A DNA stretch of 64,000 bases. Origin: Magicicada septendecula. Its lineage: Eukaryota > Arthropoda > Insecta > Hemiptera > Cicadidae. The stretch's first letter is position 1. Every line of letters begins with the position of its first letter. The notes under the pieces are model-generated. The model was not told where the DNA came from, did not search any database, and saw nothing but the letters and a program-made list of their open reading frames with translations. The stretch lies in assembly GCA_034769895.1 (NCBI GenBank), contig CM068367.1, forward strand, positions 352,285,111 to 352,349,110. The letters are read 5' to 3'. Both the position numbers and the translations under genes were made by a program. This document shows, piece by piece, positions 12,905 through 27,458 of the stretch.

Positions 12905-13078
12905 TATGTGATTTTTTTTTAATTTTGACTTTTTTATGTTGGTATAATCTACATGTTGTGTTTTGTCTTATGCCAAAGAGAACTGTGTGAGCAAACAATA
13001 AAAACTGTGTGTACGATAATATTTTGTTTTGGTGTAAGGTTGGTAGTACCATTAGTCTTATGCCATAGTGAACTATAC
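12889..13078 (+). repeat. 5' subterminal array of the terminal motif
   Basis: The inner part of the terminal repeat, TTATGCCAGAGTGAAC, occurs at 12889. It recurs as TTATGCCAAAGAGAACTGTG near 12969 and TTATGCCATAGTGAACTATA near 13057, all in the same orientation. The array stops about 12 bp before the start codon. By analogy with other transposons these are candidate transposase-binding sites. Confidence 0.75.
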
Positions 13079-13237
13079 ACCAGTCCAAGATGGCTTCCGG
13101 TGGACATAGTTCAAGTCACTTTAACATTAACATGTATGATATGTTAAGTGAAAACAGTGAAGACGGATTGACTGACTTCAGCAGTGGTTCCTCAGATAAT
13201 TACCGTTCTAGCAATGAATCAGAACATTCAGAATCAG

Positions 13238-13656
13238 GTAAGTTAATAACTTTTTATCATCAAAAACTTCATGGACCAAAAGGGTTATGTTTGACAAAAT
13301 TTGTCTTTTGCCAGAGTGAACCATGTACAAAAGTAGTTCTTGCTTTGCCCACTAAGAGCAGTAGTGGAATTAAAGTAGAGATACCAACTTAAAAACACAT
13401 ATTGTACCTTTGCTTATGAAATCAAAACAAAATATTTCAATATTTTGGTAATAGACAAGAAAAAAATCACATGGTTCACTCTGGCAAAAGTAAAGCCTAC
13501 AAATTTTTCTTTTGGATGCTAATTTTGAAAACATGAGTAAAGATGTGGATTTATTGGTTATGTAGTAAAAAGGGATTGCTAAGCCTGAATTTTGGTACTC
13601 TAATTTCAGCAATATGACATTAATGGGCATGATAGTAATTTTGTTTTCTTTTACAG
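13238..13656 (+). other. Phase-1 intron of the transposase-like gene
   Basis: GTAAGT at the 5' end, a T-rich tract and ACAG at the 3' end. The split codon reads G|CT (Ala). The intron carries two more copies of the terminal motif facing each other: forward at about 13302-13327 (TTTTGCCAGAGTGAACCATG) and reverse at about 13468-13490. Confidence 0.75.
13302..13490. repeat. Intronic inverted pair of terminal motifs
   Basis: The forward copy (13302-13327) and reverse copy (13468-13490) share CTTTTGCCAGAGTGAACCATG and could form a hairpin in the RNA or serve as internal binding sites. Both read TTTTGCC where most other copies read TTATGCC, so they form a matched sub-pair. Confidence 0.75.
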
Positions 13657-15614
13657 CTGAAGAAGATGAAGAAGCTGAAGAGCCCCTTAAGAAACGGAGA
13701 AAGGCTGACCCAAAAAAATGGAAGAAAAATATTCGAAAGCTAAACAGAGTGTCTGGTAAAGAATATATAAATAAGTTGTGTACAGCGATTCCAGCTAGAG
13801 TTTTTAAAGACTACTCCTGTAATTGCAAAATAAAATGTCAAAATGAAGTTACATCTGAAGAAAAGGAGAATTTTTTTAGTTTGTTTTATAATGAATCACA
13901 GTCCTGGGAAACACAAACAAGCATTATAGCTGGTGCTGTAAAATGCAATACCGTCAAAAGAAGATGTAATGGAAATGATGCATCTAAAAAGCAAGTTAGT
14001 CGAACATTTTATATGAATACTAAACACGGGGATATAAAAGTGTGTAAAAAAATGTTTATGGAGACATTACAAATCAATAGTAGTAGGGTACATCGTGCAT
14101 TACTAAAAAAAAAATCTGGAATTTTAAGTGACCTTAGAGGAAAGAAAGTTCCCCATAACAAAGCCCCAGAATCCACAGTGGATCTAATTAAAAACCATGT
14201 ACAGTTTTCCTACAGTTGTTAGCCACTATTGTAGAAATCAATCCAAAAAACAGTATTTGGATACAAATCTAAATCTCTCACTAATGTATAGACTCTTTGT
14301 TGATAGTACGAAAGAAAAAAATATAGATAAAATCCCAAGTCAATCATTGTATGAAAAAGTGTTTAGAAGGGATTTTAACCTTAGTTTTAAGCATCCCAGA
14401 AAAGATATCTGTCACACATGTGACAGGCTGAAAGTTCAGTTGAAAGCAGCGGAAGACACTAAAAATGAAGAACAACTTAAAGTTAAAAAGTTAAATCAAG
14501 AGTTACACCACAGAAAAGTAGAGCTAGCTCGTTCTGAAATGAAAAAGGATATAGAAAGTAGCAAAGAAGAAAGGGCAACAATAATTTCATTTGACCTGCA
14601 GAAAGTTATGCTTCTTCCTAGACTTACTACAGGTGTTGTTTATTATAAACGGCAGCTGTCATGCTACAATCTGGGCATTCATAGTTTTCAAAATGACATT
14701 GGTACAATGCATGTTTGGGATGAAAGCATTGCTTCAAGAGGGTCACAGGAGATAGGATCCTGTATATTAAAATATATCAATACACATAACCATAAAGATA
14801 TATTAATTGCTTTGTCTGACTCATGTGGTGGTCAGAATCGCAACATAAACATGGCTGTGTTATGGATGTATTTAGTCCAGTGCCCATCCTTAAACATAAA
14901 AGAGGTAGTTCATAAGTTTGCTTAGCCAGGACATTCGTATTTACAAAATGATAGTGACTTTGGTGATATTGAAAAAAAATTGAAGTACCATCCTGAAATA
15001 TATATCCCCACACAATGGTATGACATAATTTTAAATGCCAGAGTAAAAAAGAATAAATTTGAAGTAGTACACATGAAAAGAGAAGATTTTAAAAGTATGG
15101 ATATGTTAAAACAAAATTTGGTAAATCGAAAAAAAGATGTAAATAGACAAAAGATAGAATGGATGAAAATAAAACAAATGAAATTTAGAAAAGAAACTCC
15201 AGGAGTTATGGAATATAAGTATACCCATAACAATGATGTTCAGTTTTCTTCAGTGAACATGAACAAAAAGGCTTAAAGGAAGGCCTGTGAACTTGGGTTC
15301 TTTGAACTTAGATATTCTGTATCCAGATGGGAGAAAACTAACTCAAGCGAAACTAAATGATATCAAATCCCTTTTGCAGTTTGTACCACCATGTCACCAC
15401 CAGTTTTACAATCAACTCCAACAGGGTGACGTGTTGGATGATAGGTGTGATGAAGTTGACATGGAAACAAGCTGTGATGACAAAGAAGATTGACCTAATA
15501 CTATGAAATTCCAAGCTTGTATGTGTTTTATTTACTAAACAATATTCTTAGATTTGATTTTAACCATCTTCAGTTTAAATAAAATATGTAAAAAAGAAAC
15601 CGTATGTTCATTAT

Positions 15615-15666
15615 TCTTATGCCAGAGGGAACTACCAGCCAAACCTTTTGCTAAAGTGAACTATGT
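15615..15666 (+). repeat. 3' subterminal copies of the terminal motif
   Basis: CTTATGCCAGAGGGAACTACC near 15615 and CTTTTGCTAAAGTGAACTATG near 15644 are diverged direct copies about 200 bp before the right end. Confidence 0.7.
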
Positions 15667-15860
15667 ACTGCTACCACTGATAAAAAAAGTTAAAAAACGG
15701 TTATAAACAAGTGCTGCTACTTTTATTTAATAATAAATAACTTTAGCATTATTTGCTACACCTTTCCTAATTTATTACAGAAAAAAATATTTAACGTGGA
15801 TTTTTTAATATGATTCTAACTTTAAACATTGATAGTGAAAAAAATGCATTTTGGCAGTTG

Positions 15861-15886
15861 GTTCACTCTGGCATAACACCATCCAA
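15861..15886 (-). repeat. Right terminal inverted repeat of the TTAA transposon
   Basis: Twenty-six bases beginning GTTCACTCTGG and ending CCATCCAA, the inverted partner of 12879-12904 with one mismatch. Followed directly by TTAA (15887-15890). Confidence 0.92.
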
Positions 15887-15890
15887 TTAA

Positions 15891-16324
15891 TATTCCGTCT
15901 GGACAGGATCACTAGGCAGGAGCCCCTACCGGAGGCTCGGTACTAGGAAACCATTGGGTCGTCTCACGACGCGCAACCCAACAGCTCTGGCAGTCTATTT
16001 TTATCGCACTCCATCTCCACGCTATCGCACGCACTTCATCTCCTCTCCTCTCTCGGACGACTCGACGCGAAGCCAGCCGGAAGGAACAGCCGAAGAGTAG
16101 AACGGACGTTCTTGGCATTCTTCGCCCTGTACCGCACCAGCGATGGGTTTCGCTGGGCCGGCAGCCGACTCGACGCAACCGATGCCGATAGAAGAGAAGG
16201 ATTGGCTCTGGCGGAACAAACACCACAGCGTTTTCGCCAAAGGCCCTTTTTAGAGTCACCACAATAACGAAGAGTTGTGCACGATTGGCGCCATTTGTCA
16301 TGCGACAAGCCTTTTGTCCGGTGA
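15891..16324 (+). other. GC-rich segment, probable distal 3' UTR of the Jockey-like LINE
   Basis: GC-rich sequence resumes directly after the right TTAA and stops abruptly near 16325, where AT-rich Penelope-like coding begins. Its composition matches the LINE on the other side of the nested transposon. The minus-strand open frames here (up to 129 codons) have no recognised motif. No poly-A tail is visible, so the exact 3' end is unclear. Confidence 0.45.
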
Positions 16325-16972
16325 CAATAGGATGGATATATGTTTGAAAGATGAAGGATTCCAGGAATAAGGAGTTAAAGACAATAAAAGAGATAGCAAA
16401 AAATAATTTTTATTATAATATGAATGTAGTTAACAAAATAATTGATAGGATCAGTACAAGATAAAATGTGGGAGATAGAAAGGATAAAAATTATATGGGA
16501 TCGATAACATGTATAAGAACGAGTACAGAAAGAATTGTGGAATGTGTTAAGAAATATGATATAGATGTAGCAATTAAAAAGTGTATGAAAGTTTTTGATA
16601 AAAATTAAGAATAGTAATACAGAAGAAATTCCGATTTTACAATAAAGTAGGGTATATAAACTTAAATATAAGGATTGTAGTAAATTGTTCGTAGGCGGAA
16701 CGAGCTGTAAGTTCGAGTGTTGACTGGGGGGATCATAAAAGAGGGGAAGGAATAGCACATCCAGTTTACTATGTGCTAGACATTTTGTTGAAGAAAACGA
16801 TAAGTTTGTTAATCCGTTAGAGGAATACGAAATTATAAAGGTTGAACAGAATTCGTCGGAAAGAAAGTTGAGAGAAGAACTCGAAATATTAAAGGAAAGA
16901 AGAAAGAATTTAAATAGTTTAATTAATTCAAAGATTAAATTGATAATGAAGATATATTTTACCACATATTAA
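16325..16972 (+). pseudogene. Penelope-like element C-terminus with GIY-YIG endonuclease relic
   Basis: Penelope-like elements encode a reverse transcriptase joined to a GIY-YIG nuclease. Here only the tail remains. Frames read ELKTIKEIAKNNFYYNMN (from about 16369), then GSITCIRTSTERIVECVKKY, the usual connector. VYKLKYKDCSKLFVGGTSCK follows (from 16652), corresponding to GIY and YIG with V for I and FVG for YIG. After a further slip the tail reads HFVEENDKFVNPLEEYEIIK and ends at TAA 16970-16972. Stops and frameshifts lie between these blocks. The reverse transcriptase part is missing, so the copy is 5' truncated. A 196-codon minus-strand frame over the same bases is a shadow. Confidence 0.75.
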
Positions 16973-17157
16973 GGAAGAAAGAAATGTAGAATATAAAGGT
17001 TGGTAGCAGCCTGATACTTAGTTACTAGGCACCGATGGAAAAGTTCTGGGACAAGGGGTGGTGACTCGGCTGATTTTTTGCTGGCTAAGGTGTAACAAGG
17101 GTGTTTATCTGCTGTATGTGTTTATGTCAAGTTGACGCTTCCGGGTTGTAGATAAGA

Positions 17158-17165
17158 TATATAAA
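17158..17165 (+). promoter_or_regulatory. TATA box candidate of the Penelope-like element
   Basis: TATATAAA followed by GGGG sits upstream of the hammerhead-like motif. A start site about 30 bases downstream would fall just before the motif, as expected if the transcript carries the ribozyme near its 5' end. Not tested. Confidence 0.4.
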
Positions 17166-17201
17166 GGGGTGAACGTTTCTAGGTAGTTTGTTGTGTTCCA
17201 T

Positions 17202-17237
17202 CTGAAGACGAGCCGAGAGGCTTGAAAGCGCTCTTGG
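17202..17237 (+). ncRNA. Hammerhead-ribozyme-like motif
   Basis: CTGAAGA is followed by C, then GAGCC-GAGA-GGCTT (helix closed by a GNRA loop), then GAAA, the palindrome AGCGCT and CTTGG. Hammerhead cores have CUGANGA, helix II, GAAA, helix III and a cleavage triplet. The outer bases TTCCA (before) and TGGAA (after) can pair as helix I. Against it: an extra base between CUGANGA and helix II, and CTT rather than GTC at the expected cleavage site. Confidence 0.35.
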
Positions 17238-17392
17238 AAAGTATAATTGCGTGTTAGTGGCTGCATACAAGTTTAGCACAAAGTATTACATTCACCAAAA
17301 CATATAACGTTTGTTGTTGTCTAGACCCGACTTAGCAGAAACAAATTACGTACAGAGATGAGAAACCGGTACTCACAGGACACCCCACCAAG

Positions 17393-18202
17393 CAGTGGCG
17401 AAGTTACTGTACATGGAGGCAATGCCTACCCTAAAAAATTCATTAGAATAGAAATTATAAATACGTATGAACTACGTAACGTAAAGAAAATACATTGTTA
17501 CTGTCACTGTCGAATTTATTAAGCAGAAAGGTGCTTTACTGAGCGACCGCTAGATGGTGACAGGTACGATTCGGCATAAAGCGAATGAGGCAACGTGAGC
17601 TTGCCTCAGCGTTTTTTGTATACATCGTATGTAAGCAATGTGTTGGTGAGATAGGGAAGTGCGGGAGAGGGGGATTGTCCCGTGCTGTACACATAGAGCG
17701 TTGAGGCATGTCTCACTTCTGTGATGCAAAAACTTTTATTTTATGTGGTTATTAAAAGTGTTCCTGTTATACCGCTTAACTAACAGATGATCAAGATTGT
17801 TATTTGAATTATATGTAACATTAAACATATACTATATAGAAACTAATCAAGTTTAAAAATTTGAAATTCAATCAGTTGTATTATTGAGCAAGTATAAACT
17901 AAACTGTGCGGTATATTATTATACAAGGATTGTTCAATAAAAACACGTTTAGGGCTGTAAAGCATTTTTTATTCAACGATTTTAAAAGAAGTCTCCATTA
18001 ACATTAAGACATGAGTCCCACTGTTGCACTAATCTGTAGATTCCCTCCTAGTAAAATTCTTACGGCTATTTGCGGGACCATTCGCTAACAGCAAACTCTA
18101 CCTCAGCGTCCGATTTGAACTACCGTCGTTTTAGTGATTCCTTAAAAAAATTTAAGGTAAGAATTTTGCCTACCCATTCATTAACTACTAGCTTCGCCAC
18201 TG
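17393..18202 (-). mobile_element. Chimeric non-autonomous DNA transposon, copy 1 (hAT-like ends, mariner tail inside), 810 bp
   Basis: Both ends read CAGTGGCGAAG inwards. Eight-base flanks CCACCAAG (17385-17392) and GCACCAAG (18203-18210) match at 7 of 8 positions, the size expected for a hAT target duplication. On the minus strand the interior carries the C-terminal coding tail of a mariner transposase (17982-18125) and a mariner-like terminal ATTGAACAATCCTTGTA (near 17925). The same junction is present in the second copy at 50131, so the chimera existed before it spread. Confidence 0.75.
17982..18125 (-). pseudogene. Mariner transposase C-terminal fragment, copy 1
   Basis: The minus strand reads FKSDAEVEFAVSEW, then EFY, then GIYRLVQQWDSCLNVNGDFF, with stops in place of Q, K and E residues. 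This is the typical end of a mariner-family DDD transposase (SD-EV--AV-EW, EFY--GI--LV-RWD-CLN--GDY). No catalytic residues lie in this part. It is non-functional cargo of the chimeric element. Confidence 0.75.
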
Positions 18203-18210
18203 GCACCAAG

Positions 18211-23930
<5,720 letters not shown>

Positions 23931-24129
23931 CTTGCGGGGGGGGGGGGGTGTTGAGAAACAGTTCATAAAGTGGCTGATCGGCTGTTTCTCTTCTTGAAAT
24001 CGGCCGACATTTCTACACCAGGATTTAACATAGTCATGGCCCGTGCTTCTAGCCTCGTTAAATAAAATAAATAAATAGGCCCGTTATACGTTAAATAAAA
24101 AAGCAAAACACTATGTTGTCTTTAGTATT

Positions 24130-24163
24130 GACGAGCGCTTTCGTCAGTCAAGCCATCTTCAGG
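24130..24163 (-). ncRNA. Hammerhead-like motif in a Penelope-like fragment
   Basis: The minus strand reads CTGAAGATGGC, a weak helix region, GACGAAA, the palindrome AGCGCT, then CGTC. It shares the order CTGAAGA, GAAA, palindrome, GTC with 17202 and 30341. Helix II is poor here, so this copy is probably inactive. The surrounding 24070-24200 is likely a fragment of a Penelope-like terminal region. Confidence 0.3.
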
Positions 24164-24375
24164 TTATTTACCAACCTAAGAAATATTTGAGACCACTAAC
24201 ACTCCAATACAACAATAAAAAAAAGTAAAAAGTAAGTAATTAAAGACCAATTCTAAAAAAGTCTTAATAGTCTGTTTATTAGAAAAAACTATTTTTGTTG
24301 ACACAAATAAGCTCTTTATATAATTTGAAATAACTGATATGTGACGACTTAGCTGTTAGTTGATATAATTTTACC

Positions 24376-25211
24376 CAGTGGCGGCCCGTGCTTAGGTTGC
24401 ACGGTTGTACAACCACCAATAATTCCCGAATTGTGTTTTAAATTATAGAATTATGAATAAAACAATAACTAATAATAATGTTTTGAAGCTAAGTCATCGA
24501 AATTAATCATTGCCGATTGAAAAGCGCAGAGGAATACTAAAAACCTTACACGCTCTTGCCGCTGTGTATGCACCAACTGTGACGCACTTTGTATATGGGG
24601 AAATACAATGGAGTAGTGCTCTGGCTGGCTAGATTCGGTTGTTTCTATTACAGCGGTATAAACTCGCTTGGTGTGATTAGGGACTGCAACACCCGCTTGT
24701 ACGTCACAGCGACACCAGTCTGTTTGTTGTAAATAACACGTGGTGCGCCAGGTTGGAATTTGTAAGTTCGTTAGTCTCAATCCAATTCATATTCAAATGT
24801 AAATAATAGTACATAAAGGATTAAAATATCGTAGCGTAAGATATTTATTATATTTAACTGATAAGACGCAACAAATTCTGTCGAAAAACTTAACGAAAAC
24901 GGCGTTCAGTTTAGGTCCTATTGAGGAAAAAATTTAAATTAAGAGAGTAGGTAGGCCTACATCAGACCTTTCAAATTTTAATCATAGCGTAAAATCAGGT
25001 AATATAATATTTAATCGTAAATTTAAAAAAGATTCATACAATAAATATTCGTGGTTACGTGGGTGTGACACTAAAATTGCAGTATTTTGCTTTCCTTGTG
25101 TATTGTTTGGTGGAGAGGAGACTTGGATATTTTCTATTCAGAGAATAAAACAATTTTATTCCATCCAATCCATTTGCAACCCCCAAATTTTTCAACCACC
25201 AGCCGCCACTG
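24376..25211 (+). mobile_element. hAT derivative with residual zinc-finger exon, 836 bp
   Basis: The ends read CAGTGGCGGC and GCCGCCACTG. The flanking octamers ATTTTACC (24368-24375) and AATTTACC (25212-25219) agree at 7 of 8 bases. This is the usual hAT signature: CAGTGG-type ends and 8-bp duplications. Inside, the N-terminal part of a hAT transposase remains but the catalytic region has been deleted, so it is non-autonomous. Confidence 0.85.
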
Positions 25212-25226
25212 AATTTACCTAAGCAC
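24938..25226 (+). pseudogene. hAT transposase N-terminal (TTF-type zinc finger) fragment
   Basis: An open frame without a start Met reads GRPTSDLSN, then FNRKFKKDSYNKYSWLRGCD, then KIAVFCFPCVLFGG. This matches the TTF-type zinc finger of ZMYM/hAT-related transposases (GRPTPDL, WLxGC, FCFPCLLFG). After GGEETW the frame runs straight into terminal sequence (SICNPQIFQPPAATE) and stops, showing a large internal deletion. The RNase-H-like catalytic domain and the hAT dimerisation region are absent. Confidence 0.8.
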
Positions 25227-25892
25227 TAATAGTGGTTTCCTAGTGCAGAATACTACGCAAGACAGTACACAGAACATGAAAGAGTAAAGCACAGTTTTTT
25301 GACTGTAAACTCCAGATTACTCTATAGTACTGTGTGAGCTCATGCAAAATACAAGTAATCATTTTCCGTGAGACTGGAATATAAAAGACACAATATTATA
25401 AAGTCATATATAATCATTAGGATAAACAGAGAGGTTTTGTTTAGTAAGCTTGTAAATACTACACAATTGATACATTTTTAACTTAAATTATTATATAAAT
25501 AACAAGCGCGCAAAAATAAAATTGAATTTCATAAATTTGTTTTCTTGCAATAGCGTGTCAGCCCATATAAAGCCCTTACCTGTTCAGTTGACTTCTTCTA
25601 AGCGTCCCAGTTTAATGCTTCTCTCTCCTAAACTCTAACACGTCAAAGTCGGATAGACGAGAGAGAAATGATCCTCCGACAAGGAGAAGATTGAAAGTAA
25701 GACCAACCACCGTCCACTGTAAAAAATTCTCAAGTTATGACACCTTAGATAAAGCTTCGGAGTTTATGAATTTTTCTTTTGAATTTGATATCAGTATCAT
25801 CTTTACATAATAAATGTTATTTACTGTTTTCAAAGACACTAGAAGAAGTTTAACAGAATGAGTTCTGTTAATTTTCCTTACATTTATTTCAT
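25212..25892. other. AT-rich non-coding stretch
   Basis: Nothing was recognised between the hAT derivative and the Jockey fragment. Confidence 0.5.
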
Positions 25893-26240
25893 ATGATAAT
25901 AATTTTAGACACTGAGCTGTCGCTGTATAACAAGCTGTTATTATACAAACAGGTCTTGAAACCGGTCTGGGTGTATGGTGTACAGCTTTGTGGTTGTACT
26001 AAGAAATCTAATGTTAAAATAATTCAGACTTTTTTAAATAAGGTTCTTTGCAGTATTGTTGATGCACCATGGTATGTAAGAAATGATGACATCCATCGGG
26101 ACCTGAAAATGCCTACGATTGCTGATAAATATGAAAGAAGACTTCATGAACACGTAAGCATTGAAATGCTACAACTGCTTGATAATGCTGGACTCGTTCG
26201 GCGACTGCAGAGACAGAAATCATTTGAACTAGTGAAGTAA
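25893..26240 (+). pseudogene. Jockey-type LINE ORF2 C-terminal fragment
   Basis: The 115-codon open frame reads LSLYNKLLLYKQVLKPVWVY, then GVQLCGCTKKSN, then IVDAPWYVRNDDIHRDL and HEHVSIEMLQLLDN. This is the region after the reverse transcriptase in Jockey elements (NKxLLYKxxLKPxWxYGxQLWGCxxxSN, APWYVxNxxxHxDL). Only the last fifth of ORF2 is present, so it is a 5'-truncated insertion. The coding frame up to its natural stop is intact. It is a different family from the GC-rich one at 10.5 kb. A 3' UTR runs to about 26455 and ends with AATAAA and an A/T-rich tail. Confidence 0.8.
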
Positions 26241-26469
26241 ATATGTATAGTAATTCTCAGCATATGAACAAAGTGTAACTGTACTGAGGAATCTTCCAGT
26301 GGGAGCTTATCCTTCACAATGTTACGTTATGTATTAGAACAAAATTGCTAGACAGTTTGTAACTAGTTGTAATGGAGTTAAATCAAAAAATTTACATGAA
26401 GGGCACAGAGAAGGGCATTGAAAATGCTTCAATAAATCTAAAAAATATATATATATTTATGTTCATTCT

Positions 26470-26528
26470 CCAATCAATGAATTCATTCTTCATTCACCAA
26501 TCAATGAATTCATTCTTCATTTACCAAT
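26470..26528 (+). repeat. 27-bp tandem repeat, about two copies
   Basis: The unit CCAATCAATGAATTCATTCT plus TCATTCA occurs at 26470-26496 and 26497-26523 (last bases TTA), followed by CCAATG. It lies just after the Jockey 3' end. Confidence 0.85.
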
Positions 26529-26941
26529 GTACAGATTATAAGTTAAATGTAGTCGCATTCATAAGCGAAGTTTTATATGTGTATTACGTTATTGACAACA
26601 AAGAAGTAGTTTCTCTGGAAACTCAGCGGTTCCCATTTTCGATCACGCACCAGCGGTCGTTTTCAAATGTGCGACACGTCCTTATAAACATTTTCAATGT
26701 TAAAAATTATGTTAATAATTTTATAAAAATTGCAGGTTGTGGTCCCATCTAATCCCATCGTTTAATTTTATAATCTTTCACTCTAACTTACCTATCTGGA
26801 TAATTCAAGTCACGACATGTTTTGGTAGCAACCATGTTTTATTACAAAATAAAATTCTGAGTTTTGTTTATTTTTACAATTTTCCAAAACGATTCATTCG
26901 CTGCATCTTTTCTGTAAGACGAATTTTTCACATCAATATAG

Positions 26942-27458
26942 TGTTACGACATAACAGAAGTCTTCGTGTTTATCGAATGTTCCAGTGGAATCCGGCTGTA
27001 ATGTGTGTGCGTACGTGATTCTCAACGGTTACCTAGACTTTGTCAGACGCCGAGCGCACTATGTCAAGGTCGCAAGAAATTATGTTCTGGTGTTTTCCCG
27101 TAGCGTTCTTGACGCGCAGTATGGAATAATCTGGATTTTCGGCGGGGTATAAATACAAGTACTCAGCGACCCTCAGTTCAGTTTCAGTTGCGATTGATTC
27201 GAGTGCGGTTCATAATATTGTGGCGAAGTGTTATGTGTTTTTAAAATTGTGCGAGATAATTGTAATATAATTGTGTTTTATACTCGTTGACATTGTTATT
27301 GCGTGTGAACAATTTTTATTTGATTTGTTGTAACAGACTATCTTGTTGATTGCAAACTGTTTAATTCTGATAATTAAAACTGGTGATTAGTGACGCAATT
27401 GGTGCCTTGTATTTTGTTTCCACTGTACAATACGACGATCAGTTAGACCGTCGTAACA
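26942..27458 (+). mobile_element. Solo LTR, 517 bp
   Basis: It starts TGTTACGAC and ends GTCGTAACA, a perfect 9-base inverted terminus. The flanks are ATAG (26938-26941) and ATAA (27459-27462), a 4-bp duplication with one change. It contains TATAAATA and a TCAGTT initiator at arthropod spacing. The last 50 bases hold an imperfect hairpin (ACGACGATC/GACCGTCGT). No gag or pol sequence follows, so it is a solo LTR, probably of a Ty3/Gypsy-like family given the 4-bp duplication. A relative lies inverted at 44660-46677. Confidence 0.75.
27148..27183 (+). promoter_or_regulatory. LTR core promoter: TATA box and initiator
   Basis: GGGTATAAATAC places TATAAATA at 27148-27155. TCAGTT (27178-27183) puts the start-site A at 27180, 32 bases downstream, the usual arthropod spacing. 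A second TCAGTT lies at 27173 and a third at 27184. GGAATAATCTGGA just upstream of the TATA box is shared with the inverted LTR. Confidence 0.7.

Larger units (their letters stand above)
13090..15493 (+). pseudogene. Spliced transposase-like gene of the TTAA element, broken by three lesions
   Basis: Exon 1 is 13090-13237 (starts MASGGHSSSHFN). A consensus donor CAG|GTAAGT follows and an acceptor TTCTTTTACAG ends at 13656, and the reading phase is kept across the 419-bp intron. Exon 2 opens with an acidic run (EEDEEAEE), then a basic KKRRK stretch, then a cysteine cluster (CNCKIKC). After 14200 come CHTCDRL, FDLQKVMLLP (Asp at 14593), a SRGSQEIGSC block and SDSCGGQNRN (Asp at 14818). Downstream are PGHSYLQNDSDFGDIEKK and a C-terminal YPDGRKLTQAK region. 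The aspartates and the Glu in DFGDIE are candidate catalytic residues. Lesions: one-base slip in a T-run near 14200, in-frame TAG at 14923-14925, and a slip in an A-run near 15262. A polyadenylation signal AATAAA lies at 15578. It is a recent fossil. Confidence 0.8.
12879..15886 (+). mobile_element. TTAA-target, intron-containing DNA transposon (Sola3-like candidate), 3,008 bp
   Basis: The two ends are 26-bp terminal inverted repeats starting TTGGATGGT and containing TTATGCCAGAGTGAAC, with one mismatch (C/G at the tenth base). TTAA flanks both sides (12875-12878 and 15887-15890), as for a 4-bp TTAA duplication. Inside is one spliced transposase-like gene. TTAA targets are known for piggyBac, Kolobok and Sola3. 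The termini do not start CCC as in piggyBac, and the protein has no THAP domain that I can see. The protein motifs (FDLQ, SDSCGGQNRN) resemble a family I recall as Sola-like or uncharacterised in insects and cnidarians. Superfamily assignment is therefore tentative; the element boundaries are well supported. Confidence 0.85.
16973..17390 (+). mobile_element. Non-coding end (pLTR-like) of the Penelope-like element
   Basis: It follows the GIY-YIG relic directly. It contains TATATAAA (17158-17165) and, 37 bases further on, the hammerhead-like motif at 17202-17237. Known Penelope-like elements carry a terminal region with promoter and hammerhead ribozyme, which fits this order. The segment stops where the hAT-like element begins (17393). 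Confidence 0.5.

Noticed and set aside
12971..13327. The repeated GCCAGAGTGAAC words as a CRISPR-like or satellite array
   Set aside because: Spacing is irregular, copies occur in both orientations, and all fall within one transposon with matching termini.
16375..16965. 196-codon minus-strand open frame
   Set aside because: It lies antisense to the Penelope-like relic, which has clear family motifs. The minus frame is hydrophobic low-complexity and shows none.
23936..24075. G13 run followed by a segment ending in TAAATAAA repeats as a SINE
   Set aside because: The tail is suggestive, but no tRNA-like head, no duplication and no second copy in the window.
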